Shown one piece after another: positions 1 to 7,534 of a stretch of DNA of 39,472 bases. Both the position numbers and the translations under genes were made by a program. The notes under the pieces are model-generated. The model saw nothing but the letters and a program-made list of their open reading frames with translations. It was not told the DNA's origin and ran no database searches. Position 1 is the stretch's first letter; each line of letters begins with the position of its first letter. Source of the DNA: Maricaulis sp. (GTDB lineage Bacteria > Pseudomonadota > Alphaproteobacteria > Caulobacterales > Maricaulaceae); the NCBI RefSeq assembly GCF_030149425.1, contig NZ_JASBRQ010000013.1, forward strand, positions 1-39,472, read 5' to 3'.

Positions 1-357
1 AAAGTGGAGGCTTCTGTTGCCAGGCGCCTCCGAGCCCCGCCTATTCCGGCTAAAGGGAATAGGAGTTTTAGCGAGATTACCCGCGCTGCTTACGCAGCGA
101 GAGCGACCTCTTCAGCGTAGTTGTCATTTGCAACTATTTAAATCGAGCCTGTAACGGGCCTCACCCGAGCGAAAGCAATCACCTTTACCCGTCTGTCGAT
201 CCTGTTTCGGCCCCCATAATGACCCCAGCCGGTGAAGACCGGTTCGGGTCAGCTTCCCCGCTTGCGCGAGGATGATTGGTGGAGCCGCCGGGTACTGCCC
301 CCGGGTCCAGTCCGGTTATTACGTGCGCGTTTATCGCCATAGCCAGCAAGCTGGCTT
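1..357 (-). ncRNA. ssrA: Two-piece (circularly permuted) tmRNA precursor
   Basis: Trans-translation RNA that rescues stalled ribosomes with SmpB. Read on the minus strand, the acceptor piece comes first. It has a T-arm-like hairpin with loop GGCAGTA and ends in CGGCTCCACCA, with the CCA 3' end at 277. A roughly 60-nt intervening segment (276-216) follows. The coding piece starts at 215 with GGGGGCCGAAACAGGATCGA, the classic tmRNA 5' end. The 7-bp acceptor stem GGGGCCG/CGGCTCC forms between the two pieces. The coding piece contains a resume codon and tag frame (131-90) and ends in GC-rich hairpins near position 1. The permuted order is the known alphaproteobacterial arrangement, processed to two RNAs. 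The 5' end (about 357) is inferred from the -10-like TATATT at 367-362, and the 3' end may run just past the window edge. Confidence 0.93.
90..131 (-). other. tmRNA proteolysis-tag reading frame (ANDNYAEEVALAA)
   Basis: Within the tmRNA coding piece, the minus strand reads GCA (131-129, resume codon) through thirteen codons to TAA (92-90), giving ANDNYAEEVALAA. It follows an ATAGTT context, as in other tmRNAs. The AND start and hydrophobic -ALAA end match the degron that directs tagged proteins to ClpXP and related proteases. The longer tag with an internal EE is typical of alphaproteobacteria. Confidence 0.93.
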
Positions 358-361
358 CGTC

Positions 362-390
362 AATATAGGCGTTCGGGCGCGGCGATAAAA
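362..390 (-). promoter_or_regulatory. Candidate tmRNA promoter
   Basis: On the minus strand a -10-like TATATT (367-362) sits about 6 nt before the GCCAGC hairpin that opens the acceptor piece. That start would give an acceptor RNA of about 80 nt, the expected size. The -35 region about 17 nt upstream (TTTTAT) is weak. The site is immediately downstream of the preceding minus-strand stop codon at 405, so read-through from that gene is also possible. Confidence 0.35.
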
Positions 391-404
391 CCCCTGCCTC
401 TGTC

Positions 405-1451
405 CTAGCCCGCTGAAAAAATGATCAAAGCCAGCGCGACCACACCGACGCAAACGATGTAGAAGAATTGCAGGAAAAGGCTGCGCGCGATCGCGCCGAT
501 CCAGCTGGATTGGTAGAAGCCGCGGTCATAAAGCGTCTGCAAGATCAGCGTGCCCCCACCGCCGAGCGCGGCCAGGGCGATGATCAGCGCCGTGGCCCCG
601 CCGGCAAAACGGCCCAGCAGGATGAAGGTGGCGATGATGCTCAGATAGGGCACATGCCAATACAGCGAGTAGATCAGGTGTTCGATAATGCGGCGCCGGG
701 GATGGACCAGCAGGTTCAACCCGGCATAGGCGATCACCATGATCAGAAGCGACTGGGTTGCTGCTGTGGTGATCCGGTTTTCGAACAATTCCGGATTGGT
801 TGAGGCCTGGCGCGAGACCGGCCCGAAAATACTGGCGTCGCCGGGTGGTTCGATACCATTTTGACAAAGTGGACTGTCATCGGGCAGGCGGCGGCCTTCC
901 GGTGTCGGGCCAAACTCGAACAGTTCAATGCGGATGTCGCTATCTCGCGCCAATACCAATTGGCCGCTGGCATCAATTTCATCCGGCCCCGGCAACACAC
1001 CGCATCGCGGCGTTTGGTCTTCGCTTTGCGCCTCCCTTCGCGCCACGACCTCGCGCCGTTGTGCGATGACGATCGGATCCTGGGCCCGGATGGTTTCTGC
1101 TGTGGGCAGAATGGTGACGCCGACCACCCGCACCCCGGCCAGCGACATCAGGACGAAGAAGATCAGCGAGAAGATCAGATAGATGCGAACCGGGGCGGTA
1201 TAGCTGTTGCGGCGGCCGTCGACATAGGCGCGCGCTACCTGTCCGGGTTTGCGGACCAAGGCGCCGAGGGTGGTGAAGAAGCGGCCTTCCCAGGCAAACA
1301 GACTGCCGACCAGATCGGTAAGCAGATGCCAGGCTGGCCGCCGGATATCTTCAGCGGCCTGACCGCATTGGGCACAGAAGGGGCCGCCAAGCGCTGCACC
1401 GCAATTGGCGCAATGCTCCCGCTCGCCCGCACTCGTATCTGTTCCGGCCAA
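405..1451 (-). CDS. DUF3667-type zinc-ribbon membrane protein
   Basis: 348 aa. The N-terminus carries a zinc ribbon with four cysteines (C14, C17, C26, C29; CxxCG repeated). Next comes the segment with 'LVGSLFAWEGRFFTTLGALVRKPG' spacing (described here, not diagnostic alone) and the YTAPVRIYLIFSL stretch typical of DUF3667 proteins. One hydrophobic segment lies near residues 85-110, a soluble loop occupies about 115-230, and three or four hydrophobic segments fill 230-345. It is an inner-membrane protein of unknown function. The start is TTG at 1451, preceded by AGAGG with 6-nt spacing. I found no better ATG. It is the last protein gene before ssrA on the same strand. The family call rests on remembered motif pattern; the biochemical role is unknown. 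Confidence 0.8.
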   Translation of the reverse strand: MAGTDTSAGEREHCANCGAALGGPFCAQCGQAAEDIRRPAWHLLTDLVGSLFAWEGRFFTTLGALVRKPGQVARAYVDGRRNSYTAPVRIYLIFSLIFFVLMSLAGVRVVGVTILPTAETIRAQDPIVIAQRREVVARREAQSEDQTPRCGVLPGPDEIDASGQLVLARDSDIRIELFEFGPTPEGRRLPDDSPLCQNGIEPPGDASIFGPVSRQASTNPELFENRITTAATQSLLIMVIAYAGLNLLVHPRRRIIEHLIYSLYWHVPYLSIIATFILLGRFAGGATALIIALAALGGGGTLILQTLYDRGFYQSSWIGAIARSLFLQFFYIVCVGVVALALIIFSAG

Positions 1452-1530
1452 ATCCAGCCTCTTTTTACCCGGTCCCCGACTGCCCTAGCGGTGCACGCGG
1501 CCGCGCCCGCGGTCAAGCCGGTGTCCGGGC

Positions 1531-3975
1531 CTAGTTGGCGGCCTGGGTCGAAATCCGGACTTGCTGAACCAGGATGGGCGCGCCGAGCGGGGCGATGCCG
1601 AGATAATCGCCGCCTCCATTGCGGGCCTGGGCCACATCATAGTCGAAGCTCAGGCGGAAGGCGCCGGGCTCAACCGAGAACCGCCGCCAGCCGCTATTGC
1701 CCACTTCATTGGTGGAGTATTGTAGCCAGATATCGGTTGCATTCTCGGCGAAGCCGGAAACTTCGACGGTTAGCGAGCGCCCCGAGAATGACTGCTCCAC
1801 ATCGCCAGTGAAAGCGATATGGGCAACGCCGGTGCGGCCGCCTGTGCTTTCGCCGACCAGGCCGGTGCGCTCGAGGCGCCAGCCATCGGCCACCGGCTCA
1901 GCCGATACGGCCGGGGTGGACTGGATGGCGTCTTCAGAGGTGGCGAAATCATAGAGTACGTCTGCAGTGGTGACCTCGCCGGCCCGTGCGGTCGTGTCAG
2001 GGGTCGGGATTGCTGCGCTGTCGAGCTGAAAAAGGTCGGGATTTTGCTGCGCATACATGCGGCCGGCCATCTCGGCAAACTCGAGCGACAAATGGTGTTC
2101 GTCATAGAAAACCGGAACGCCGTCAGCGCTTTCAGTCAGGCAGTTCTGCAATTGCCGGTCGCTACACAGCAGATCGACGCGATCAATAAATACCGAGGTC
2201 AGATCCATGATCGGCTGATACAGCGTCTCAGCTTCCGGGGCATCGGCGAAATAGTCTACAAACTCGCTGGATGCGCATCCCGCTGTGCTGCCGCTCTCAT
2301 TGAGGATGCGGGCGCAGGGGATTGAGGTGTTGATATAGCCACCCAGCGTGATGATCTGCAGCTCCGGATTGATCTCGCGCGCCCAGCGCATCATCGCCAG
2401 CAGGATGTCCTTATTGCCGGCAAAGGGCTTGTTGGCGGAATAGACGAGGTAGTCGAGGTCAGCGATGAAGTCAGGATTGCTGAATACATCGAGCCGGGTC
2501 TGGCATTCCGCCGCTGTCGTCGTCCAGCCGCCCTCGGCGCTCTGCGCCACGTCGGGGCACTGGTTCAGGGTGCCGAAATTGATCAGCTCGAGATCGCTGT
2601 CCTCGCCATAGCCAGCCCGGATAAAGTTGAAACCGTCCGGCTCGTGCGAATTGCCGAGGAAGAAGACCCGGGTCATGTCGGTCTGGTCGCAGCGGCTGTC
2701 GCCGGCGTAGTAGTTCTGGATGCGGCAGGCCGTGGGCAGATTGCTGAACCGGGTGCGCATACCGGCCTGGATCTGTTCCGGCGTCAGCAGCAAGTTGGGC
2801 GTCCGCCATGTCCAGCCACCGGTCAGTGCGGCATGGCCGGCGACAAGGCTGAGCACCAGGGCCGCAATACCAGTGCGAACAGCGAATGGCACCGGTGCGA
2901 GGCGTTTGCGCTGTTCGCCGCTCGGGTGACGCAAATAGAAGCGCCGCTCCAGCCCGTAGTGCAGGACCGCTGCTGCAGCGACCATGGCTGCAGCCAGAAT
3001 GATCTGCTCGACCGTATCCACGTCCAGCCCGGTCTCATAGCGATACAGCGAGACAATCGGCCAGTGCACAAGATAGAGCGCATAGGAGATGACGCCGAAC
3101 CAGATACTGACCGGATTGCACAATACCCAGCGGCCGATCAGGCCCTGGCCGCCCTTGAAACTGCCGGCAAGCAGGATGGCCAGAGTGCCGAGCGTTGGCG
3201 GCAGGGCGGCGATACCGGGGAAGGGGGTGTGATGATCATAGATCAGGACACAGGCGATGATGGTCGCGAAACCGGCGACAAAGAGCGTGTCCTTGATCCA
3301 GCCCGGCAGGCTGATCTGGTTGAGCTCGTCGGAGAAAGCCAGGCGGGCGACTGCAGCGCCGGCGGCGAACTGGAAAATGCGGGCCGGGAAGAGATAGAAG
3401 GCGCCCGAAATGTCGTAGGCGCTGTAGATCAGTGAGCCGATCAGGGAGACGATCGTGGCAATGACCAGGACCAGGGCGAAGCGCTTGTGCCCGAACAGGG
3501 CCAAGGCCCCGACGACAAAAGCCGGCCAGAACAGGTAGAACTGCTCCTCCACCCCGAGCGACCAGGTATGCAACAGCGGCTTGAGCTCTGATGACGTGTC
3601 CCAATAGCCGGCCTCGAAATAGAAAATGATGTTCGATGTGGACGTCAGGGCCCCGATGGCCGAGCGGGCAAAGCGGATGAAATCATCGGGCGTCAGAATA
3701 ATGGCTGACGCAATAAAAGTGACCGCGACAGTCGCAATCAGCGGGGGAATGATGCGCCGGACCCGCCCGAGATAGAAGCTGGAGAAGGTGAAGCTGCCGC
3801 GTTGATGCTTGCCGGCGATGATCGAGGTGATGAGAAAGCCGGAAATCACGAAGAAGACATCGACGCCGATATAGCCGCCGGCGAATTGTTCGATGGTCAG
3901 GTGAAACAAGACGACCGCAATAACCGCGACAGCGCGCAGGCCGTCGATGTCGGATCGATAATCCATTTGGCTCAT
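1531..3975 (-). CDS. Acyltransferase-3/SGNH O-acyltransferase (OafA-like) with extra C-terminal domain
   Basis: 814 aa from ATG 3975. An upstream TTG at 4044 is in frame, but the ATG has GAGG about 11 nt before it and begins right at the family's N-terminal motif. Residues about 5-365 are an acyltransferase-3 domain with about ten membrane segments and the DGLRAVAV...FH and GGYIGVDVFFVISGFLIT signatures. Residues about 430-660 form a periplasmic SGNH esterase-like domain with block I LGNSHEPD (Ser near 444) and block V DEHH (near 624-628), the catalytic Ser and Asp/His pair. Such fusions O-acylate lipopolysaccharide, capsule or peptidoglycan sugars, moving acyl groups across the inner membrane. 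Unusually, about 120 further residues (about 690-814) follow, predicted beta-rich and not part of the usual fusion. The acceptor glycan cannot be read from the sequence. Confidence 0.9.
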   Translation of the reverse strand: MSQMDYRSDIDGLRAVAVIAVVLFHLTIEQFAGGYIGVDVFFVISGFLITSIIAGKHQRGSFTFSSFYLGRVRRIIPPLIATVAVTFIASAIILTPDDFIRFARSAIGALTSTSNIIFYFEAGYWDTSSELKPLLHTWSLGVEEQFYLFWPAFVVGALALFGHKRFALVLVIATIVSLIGSLIYSAYDISGAFYLFPARIFQFAAGAAVARLAFSDELNQISLPGWIKDTLFVAGFATIIACVLIYDHHTPFPGIAALPPTLGTLAILLAGSFKGGQGLIGRWVLCNPVSIWFGVISYALYLVHWPIVSLYRYETGLDVDTVEQIILAAAMVAAAAVLHYGLERRFYLRHPSGEQRKRLAPVPFAVRTGIAALVLSLVAGHAALTGGWTWRTPNLLLTPEQIQAGMRTRFSNLPTACRIQNYYAGDSRCDQTDMTRVFFLGNSHEPDGFNFIRAGYGEDSDLELINFGTLNQCPDVAQSAEGGWTTTAAECQTRLDVFSNPDFIADLDYLVYSANKPFAGNKDILLAMMRWAREINPELQIITLGGYINTSIPCARILNESGSTAGCASSEFVDYFADAPEAETLYQPIMDLTSVFIDRVDLLCSDRQLQNCLTESADGVPVFYDEHHLSLEFAEMAGRMYAQQNPDLFQLDSAAIPTPDTTARAGEVTTADVLYDFATSEDAIQSTPAVSAEPVADGWRLERTGLVGESTGGRTGVAHIAFTGDVEQSFSGRSLTVEVSGFAENATDIWLQYSTNEVGNSGWRRFSVEPGAFRLSFDYDVAQARNGGGDYLGIAPLGAPILVQQVRISTQAAN

Positions 3976-4093
3976 ATTCGGGGTGACCTCAGGCGCTCCA
4001 GAACAGCGGATTTCGTAATAAAAACCGTTATTCCAAGGGATCAAGCCGGATAGCCGATTATCATCGCGAAGTCGATATGCCAGGGCCTGGCTG

Positions 4094-5011
4094 TCAGAGC
4101 GGCAGGTTCCGGTTCAGGAAGTCCAGCGTGCGCTGAAACGGAGACGGGTCGGACTGGAAGATGCGGTTCGAGGCGAAGCCGTGGCCTGCGCCCTGATTGG
4201 GGTGGAAGGCATAGACCAGCCGGGCGGCCTGCGCTTCATCGCGCAGCGCCTCGGCGAGGCTGAACGGAATTACCGTATCGGCGGTGCCGTGCAGGATGAA
4301 AATGGCCGGATCGCCGGCCGCCATCATGCCGGGAAAGCCGGCCCGGCCCCAATAATCGACGAAGAGCTGTGGGCGCGGGCCGGTAATGCCGAAATCATCC
4401 AGCGCATAGCTGATCAGCTGGCCGGAGACGGCGCCGGCGGAACTGCCCCAGATAGCGAAGCGGTCCGGGTCGATACATCGGTCGGCCGCATTGGCCTGGA
4501 CCCAAAGCGCGGCATCGCGCACATCCTCGGTCGCGCTGACCACCGTGTTGATCAGGCTGACATCCTGAACCCGCGGCGGCTGCACCGGATTGGCGTCGAG
4601 ATAGCCCTGCCGCATGGCTGCAAATTCCGGCGAAGGGACCGGTTTTTCGCCTTCCAGCCGGTAATCGACGGTAATCGCGACATAGCCGGCTGCGCTGATG
4701 GCCTCGGCGATTTCAACCCAGGCCGCATCGGTTTTGGAACCCTGGCGAAATCCGCCGCCATGGATCATCACAATAAAGGGGCGCGGTGCCGTGCAGGCCG
4801 ACTGCGGCTGGTAGATATCCAGCTGCAGGGCGGTCGTGCCGGAGCCGACCGGGGCGGTGCGATAGACGACATCCATTTCGCTGGGATAGACGCGATCGGA
4901 TTGGGCCGATGCAAGGGCCGGGGCGGCCAGCGTACAAAGGGCGACGCAGAGCGCGGCCAGCCATGGCTGCACCGGATGTCCGGCGCGTTTGGACAGATCA
5001 GGCCGCATCAT
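4094..5011 (-). CDS. Secreted alpha/beta-hydrolase (esterase/lipase family)
   Basis: 305 aa with an N-terminal signal peptide (hydrophobic residues about 17-36 ending ALASAQ). Catalytic features are visible: oxyanion HGGG at 84-87, nucleophile elbow GSSAG with Ser191, acid Asp245 in HGTADTVIPF, and His277 in GAGHGF. This places it among carboxylesterases of the hormone-sensitive-lipase/BD-FAE type, acting in the periplasm or outside the cell. Two adjacent ATGs (5011 and 5008) both follow a GGGGGA ribosome site. The second is better spaced, so the first residue is uncertain. It lies between the acyltransferase and the lipoprotein on the same strand with gaps of more than 100 nt on both sides, so a joint operon is not certain. 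A role in deacylating the glycans modified by its neighbour is possible but only inference. Confidence 0.85.
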   Translation of the reverse strand: MMRPDLSKRAGHPVQPWLAALCVALCTLAAPALASAQSDRVYPSEMDVVYRTAPVGSGTTALQLDIYQPQSACTAPRPFIVMIHGGGFRQGSKTDAAWVEIAEAISAAGYVAITVDYRLEGEKPVPSPEFAAMRQGYLDANPVQPPRVQDVSLINTVVSATEDVRDAALWVQANAADRCIDPDRFAIWGSSAGAVSGQLISYALDDFGITGPRPQLFVDYWGRAGFPGMMAAGDPAIFILHGTADTVIPFSLAEALRDEAQAARLVYAFHPNQGAGHGFASNRIFQSDPSPFQRTLDFLNRNLPL

Positions 5012-5110
5012 TCATCCCCCACATCACGACAACAGGTGATCCCAGCACTAACACGCCAGCCGTGTGGGCGATAGCGCCGGCCGGGGCTGTCTCGGCGGTG
5101 TGCATCGGTA

Positions 5111-5140
5111 CGAACAGGCCGGCGCAATCCGGCCTGTTCG
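5111..5140 (-). terminator. Perfect 12-bp hairpin after the lipoprotein gene
   Basis: CGAACAGGCCGG (5111-5122) and CCGGCCTGTTCG (5129-5140) are exact inverted repeats around a 6-nt loop. The hairpin starts 28 nt beyond the lipoprotein stop on the minus strand. There is no T-run after it, so it is a terminator-like or mRNA-end-stabilising stem rather than a textbook intrinsic terminator. Confidence 0.55.
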
Positions 5141-5167
5141 CGATGCCGGCATCATGACGCCGGGCGA

Positions 5168-6325
5168 CTAACGGCCGCCACGCCCGATCGTGCCCCAGGT
5201 CGGTGCCGGTTCGGCATCGCCCAGCATGGCATTGGCGTGGCTTGGCGGGTCGAACAACTGGCAGGCCGGCAAGGCGGCCGGGTCGAGCGTGTTGACCTGG
5301 TCCCAGGTGTCGGCCGGATTGGGCTGCTCGGCGCTGAAAGTCGTGTAGTTCTGGCTCACAATGGGCGCGAAGGGCACAGCCTGCCCGCCTTCGGTGAGAT
5401 AGGGCACGCCGGAGAAATAGAAGCTCTGCGGCATCGCACCGTCGCCTTGGTCCTGGAAGCCGTAACCGAACAGGATGCCGGCATTGGCGGTCTGGTCCGG
5501 GGCGGCGCCTACCTGCATGATCGAGCCGTCCGAATGGCGCACCCAGAAGCTATAGCCCTGACCGCCGCGGCCGATGCGCCGGCTGTCATTGGGGGCGTAG
5601 GGCAGGTGTTTGATGAAGTCGCGCCGGGGCGGGTGATTGAAGCTTGAGAACAGGCAAACCGGCGGCATCCAGTCCGGGCGATCGTCATAGGTCACGAAGA
5701 AAGCGGTATTGCCCAGCGAGATGAAGGCACAGCTATAGGTATTTTCGAACGGGAAAATCGGCAGGCAGCGATCTTGATAGTATTCCATCATGGCGCCTTG
5801 GCCGTCCTCGGGAACGTCCCCGGTCCAGGTCGAGTCATAATAGGTCCGGCCGTAGGACACTTCATAGTCGACGCCCGGCTGTAGATCGGCCGGCGGCTGG
5901 CCCGGATAGGGCGGCGGATTGTTCACCCAGTCATTGAACACCCGGTACATCGTCCAGTCGGCAACCCAGTATTCCGGCCAGACGGGGTTTTCCGGCTCGC
6001 CCGGCTGGCGCGGATAGGTGCAGTCGGCATTGGCACAGGGCGGTGAGGTGCCGTCATTGTGCACGCCATAGGTCTGATAGATCGCGTCAGAGTGGATTTC
6101 ATTGCCGGTGGTCTCCGCGGGAGCCGCGGGCGTCTCCGGCGCAGCCGGGGCTGGGTCGGCCGCCGGCGTGACCGTTCCGGCCTGCGGCGCGTCAACGATT
6201 GTGTCCGCCTCCTCCGGGGCGTTGCACCCGGCAAGCGCGACCAGGGAGGCTGCAAGCGCTCCGCCAAGAAGCCGTTTCCGGCCTGTTTGATCGCCCGTAA
6301 ACCTTTGTCCGTAAACGCGTTTCAT
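5168..6325 (-). CDS. Lipoprotein of unknown function, divergent from the split VioB pair
   Basis: 385 aa. A positively charged N-region and hydrophobic stretch end in the lipobox LAGC with Cys34, so the mature protein should be lipid-anchored, probably in the outer membrane. A Pro/Ala-rich linker (about 35-75) leads to a body rich in Trp, Tyr and Pro with several paired cysteines, suggesting a disulfide-stabilised periplasmic fold. I recognise no family and no catalytic motif. The start ATG at 6325 has GGAGG 9 nt upstream. It is transcribed away from the ferritin-like/VioB-like pair across a 144-nt shared region, so co-regulation is plausible. A binding or substrate-handling role for that pathway would be speculation. 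Confidence 0.75.
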   Translation of the reverse strand: MKRVYGQRFTGDQTGRKRLLGGALAASLVALAGCNAPEEADTIVDAPQAGTVTPAADPAPAAPETPAAPAETTGNEIHSDAIYQTYGVHNDGTSPPCANADCTYPRQPGEPENPVWPEYWVADWTMYRVFNDWVNNPPPYPGQPPADLQPGVDYEVSYGRTYYDSTWTGDVPEDGQGAMMEYYQDRCLPIFPFENTYSCAFISLGNTAFFVTYDDRPDWMPPVCLFSSFNHPPRRDFIKHLPYAPNDSRRIGRGGQGYSFWVRHSDGSIMQVGAAPDQTANAGILFGYGFQDQGDGAMPQSFYFSGVPYLTEGGQAVPFAPIVSQNYTTFSAEQPNPADTWDQVNTLDPAALPACQLFDPPSHANAMLGDAEPAPTWGTIGRGGR

Positions 6326-6367
6326 ATTCTTCGCCTCCAGCCTGTGTCCCGCACGCTAAGGTGCCTG

Positions 6368-6396
6368 TTGTGCCCTGTGCACAATTCTTTTGTGCA
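6368..6396. promoter_or_regulatory. TTGTGC repeats in the divergent promoter region
   Basis: TTGTGCC (6368-6374), the palindrome TGTGCACA (6376-6383) and TTGTGCA (6390-6396) cluster within 29 bp between the divergent lipoprotein and ferritin-like genes. Repeated half-sites in both orientations look like a binding site for a dimeric regulator. No specific regulator is identified. Confidence 0.4.
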
Positions 6397-6405
6397 TCTT
6401 GGCTA

Positions 6406-6430
6406 TACACAGGATGGTTTTTGCTGTGTA
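6406..6430. promoter_or_regulatory. Inverted repeat TACACAG-N11-CTGTGTA
   Basis: The 7-bp arms at 6406-6412 and 6424-6430 are exact reverse complements separated by 11 bp. The centre is about 52 bp upstream of the ferritin-like gene's preferred ATG. It could be an operator for either divergent gene. A TATACA element at 6404-6409 overlaps the left arm and might be a -10 box. Confidence 0.4.
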
Positions 6431-6469
6431 GTTATGCAACCGTAAATTAGAACGAAAATGGGGGTGAGC

Positions 6470-7534
6470 ATGATCAAGCTCGTGTGGACCCGGCCGGAGA
6501 GCATCGAGGATGTTCGAAGCCAAGTGCAGACCGCCGTCAATCTCGAGTTTTCAACGCTTCCGCCCTATCTCTACGCGCTCCTATCCATTCCGCCCGGCGA
6601 GAATGAGGAAGCCCGCAAGCGCATTCACGACATCTCCATGCAGGAGATGATTCACATGTGCCTGGCCTGCAATATTCTCAACGCGATCGGGGGCAGTCCG
6701 CAGATTGCCGCGCCGCGCTTCCCCGGCCGCTTGCCGGGGGATGTCGCCGGCGGGATGATCGTGCATCTTTTCCCGTTCTCACCTGCCGCAGCCGAGCAGG
6801 GCATGCGGATCGAGCAGCCCGAAGACCCGATTGATCCGCCCGCATTGCTCAAAGGCATGGCGGAAGATGACACGGCCATCGTGACCATTGGCGAGTATTA
6901 TGAGCGCTTGAAGCACACCCTGGCGCAATTGCCGGCTTCGGACTGGCATCAGGATCGTCATCAAATCGATGATTCCCAATACATGCTGGGCAATCTGTTC
7001 AAGGTGAACCGTTATGCCGACGCCGCCCAGGCGATCGACAATATCGTGTCTGAAGGGGAGGGCACGCCGCAGAGCGGCGGGTCGCGCGGAAGCCCGCTCG
7101 ATTTCCAGAACGAGATGGCTCACTATTACCGCTTCTGGGAAATCCGAAAGAACAAGGTCCTGACCCGGGCCAACAACCCGATCGGCTATCAATGGGGGCC
7201 GCAAACGCTGGGTATCGACTGGCGCGCGGTCTATCCTGCGATCACCGATCCGGAAACCCACGATTTTTCCAACGAGCCGCCGGCCGCCCAGGCCGCCCAG
7301 GCAGAGTGCAACACTGCCTATGGTGCGATGATCGATGCACTGCAGCTGGCTTTCAATGGCCAGCCAGGCCAGCTCGGTGTCGCGGTGCGAGCCATGTTCG
7401 ATTTGCGCATGGCCGCGCGCAAGGCGCTCACTACTCCGCTCAATGACGGCCGCGTTGCCGGCCCGGCCTTCGTCGTTCCCGGCGGCAACTGGGTTGCCAG
7501 CAATGAAGCGGTTGAAACGGGAGAATTGGCATGA
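6470..7534 (+). CDS. Ferritin-like protein homologous to the C-terminal half of VioB
   Basis: 354 aa from ATG 6470, which has GGGGGTG a few bases upstream. A possible ATG at 6458 lacks a ribosome site. The fold is a ferritin-like four-helix bundle of the VioB type. From the chosen start, candidate iron ligands are E26 (in VNLEF), E59xxH62 (QEMIH), E142 or E145 (EYYERL) and E215xxH218 (NEMAH). The stretch PPYLYALLSIP followed by MQEMIHM closely parallels YLQYLYAAYSIP/HEEMIHY-type sequence recalled for the C-terminal domain of violacein enzyme VioB, and SEGEGT parallels its DQGEGG. VioB/RebD/StaD enzymes couple two oxidised indolepyruvate imines. Here the domain is a separate gene whose stop overlaps the next start by 4 nt, implying coupled translation and a two-subunit enzyme. 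The substrate is unknown. Confidence 0.85.
   Translation: MIKLVWTRPESIEDVRSQVQTAVNLEFSTLPPYLYALLSIPPGENEEARKRIHDISMQEMIHMCLACNILNAIGGSPQIAAPRFPGRLPGDVAGGMIVHLFPFSPAAAEQGMRIEQPEDPIDPPALLKGMAEDDTAIVTIGEYYERLKHTLAQLPASDWHQDRHQIDDSQYMLGNLFKVNRYADAAQAIDNIVSEGEGTPQSGGSRGSPLDFQNEMAHYYRFWEIRKNKVLTRANNPIGYQWGPQTLGIDWRAVYPAITDPETHDFSNEPPAAQAAQAECNTAYGAMIDALQLAFNGQPGQLGVAVRAMFDLRMAARKALTTPLNDGRVAGPAFVVPGGNWVASNEAVETGELA

Noticed and set aside
6470..7534. Ordinary ferritin, bacterioferritin or catalase
   Set aside because: Sequence pattern and the overlapping VioB-N-like gene point to the VioB ferritin-like domain; iron-storage features are not apparent.
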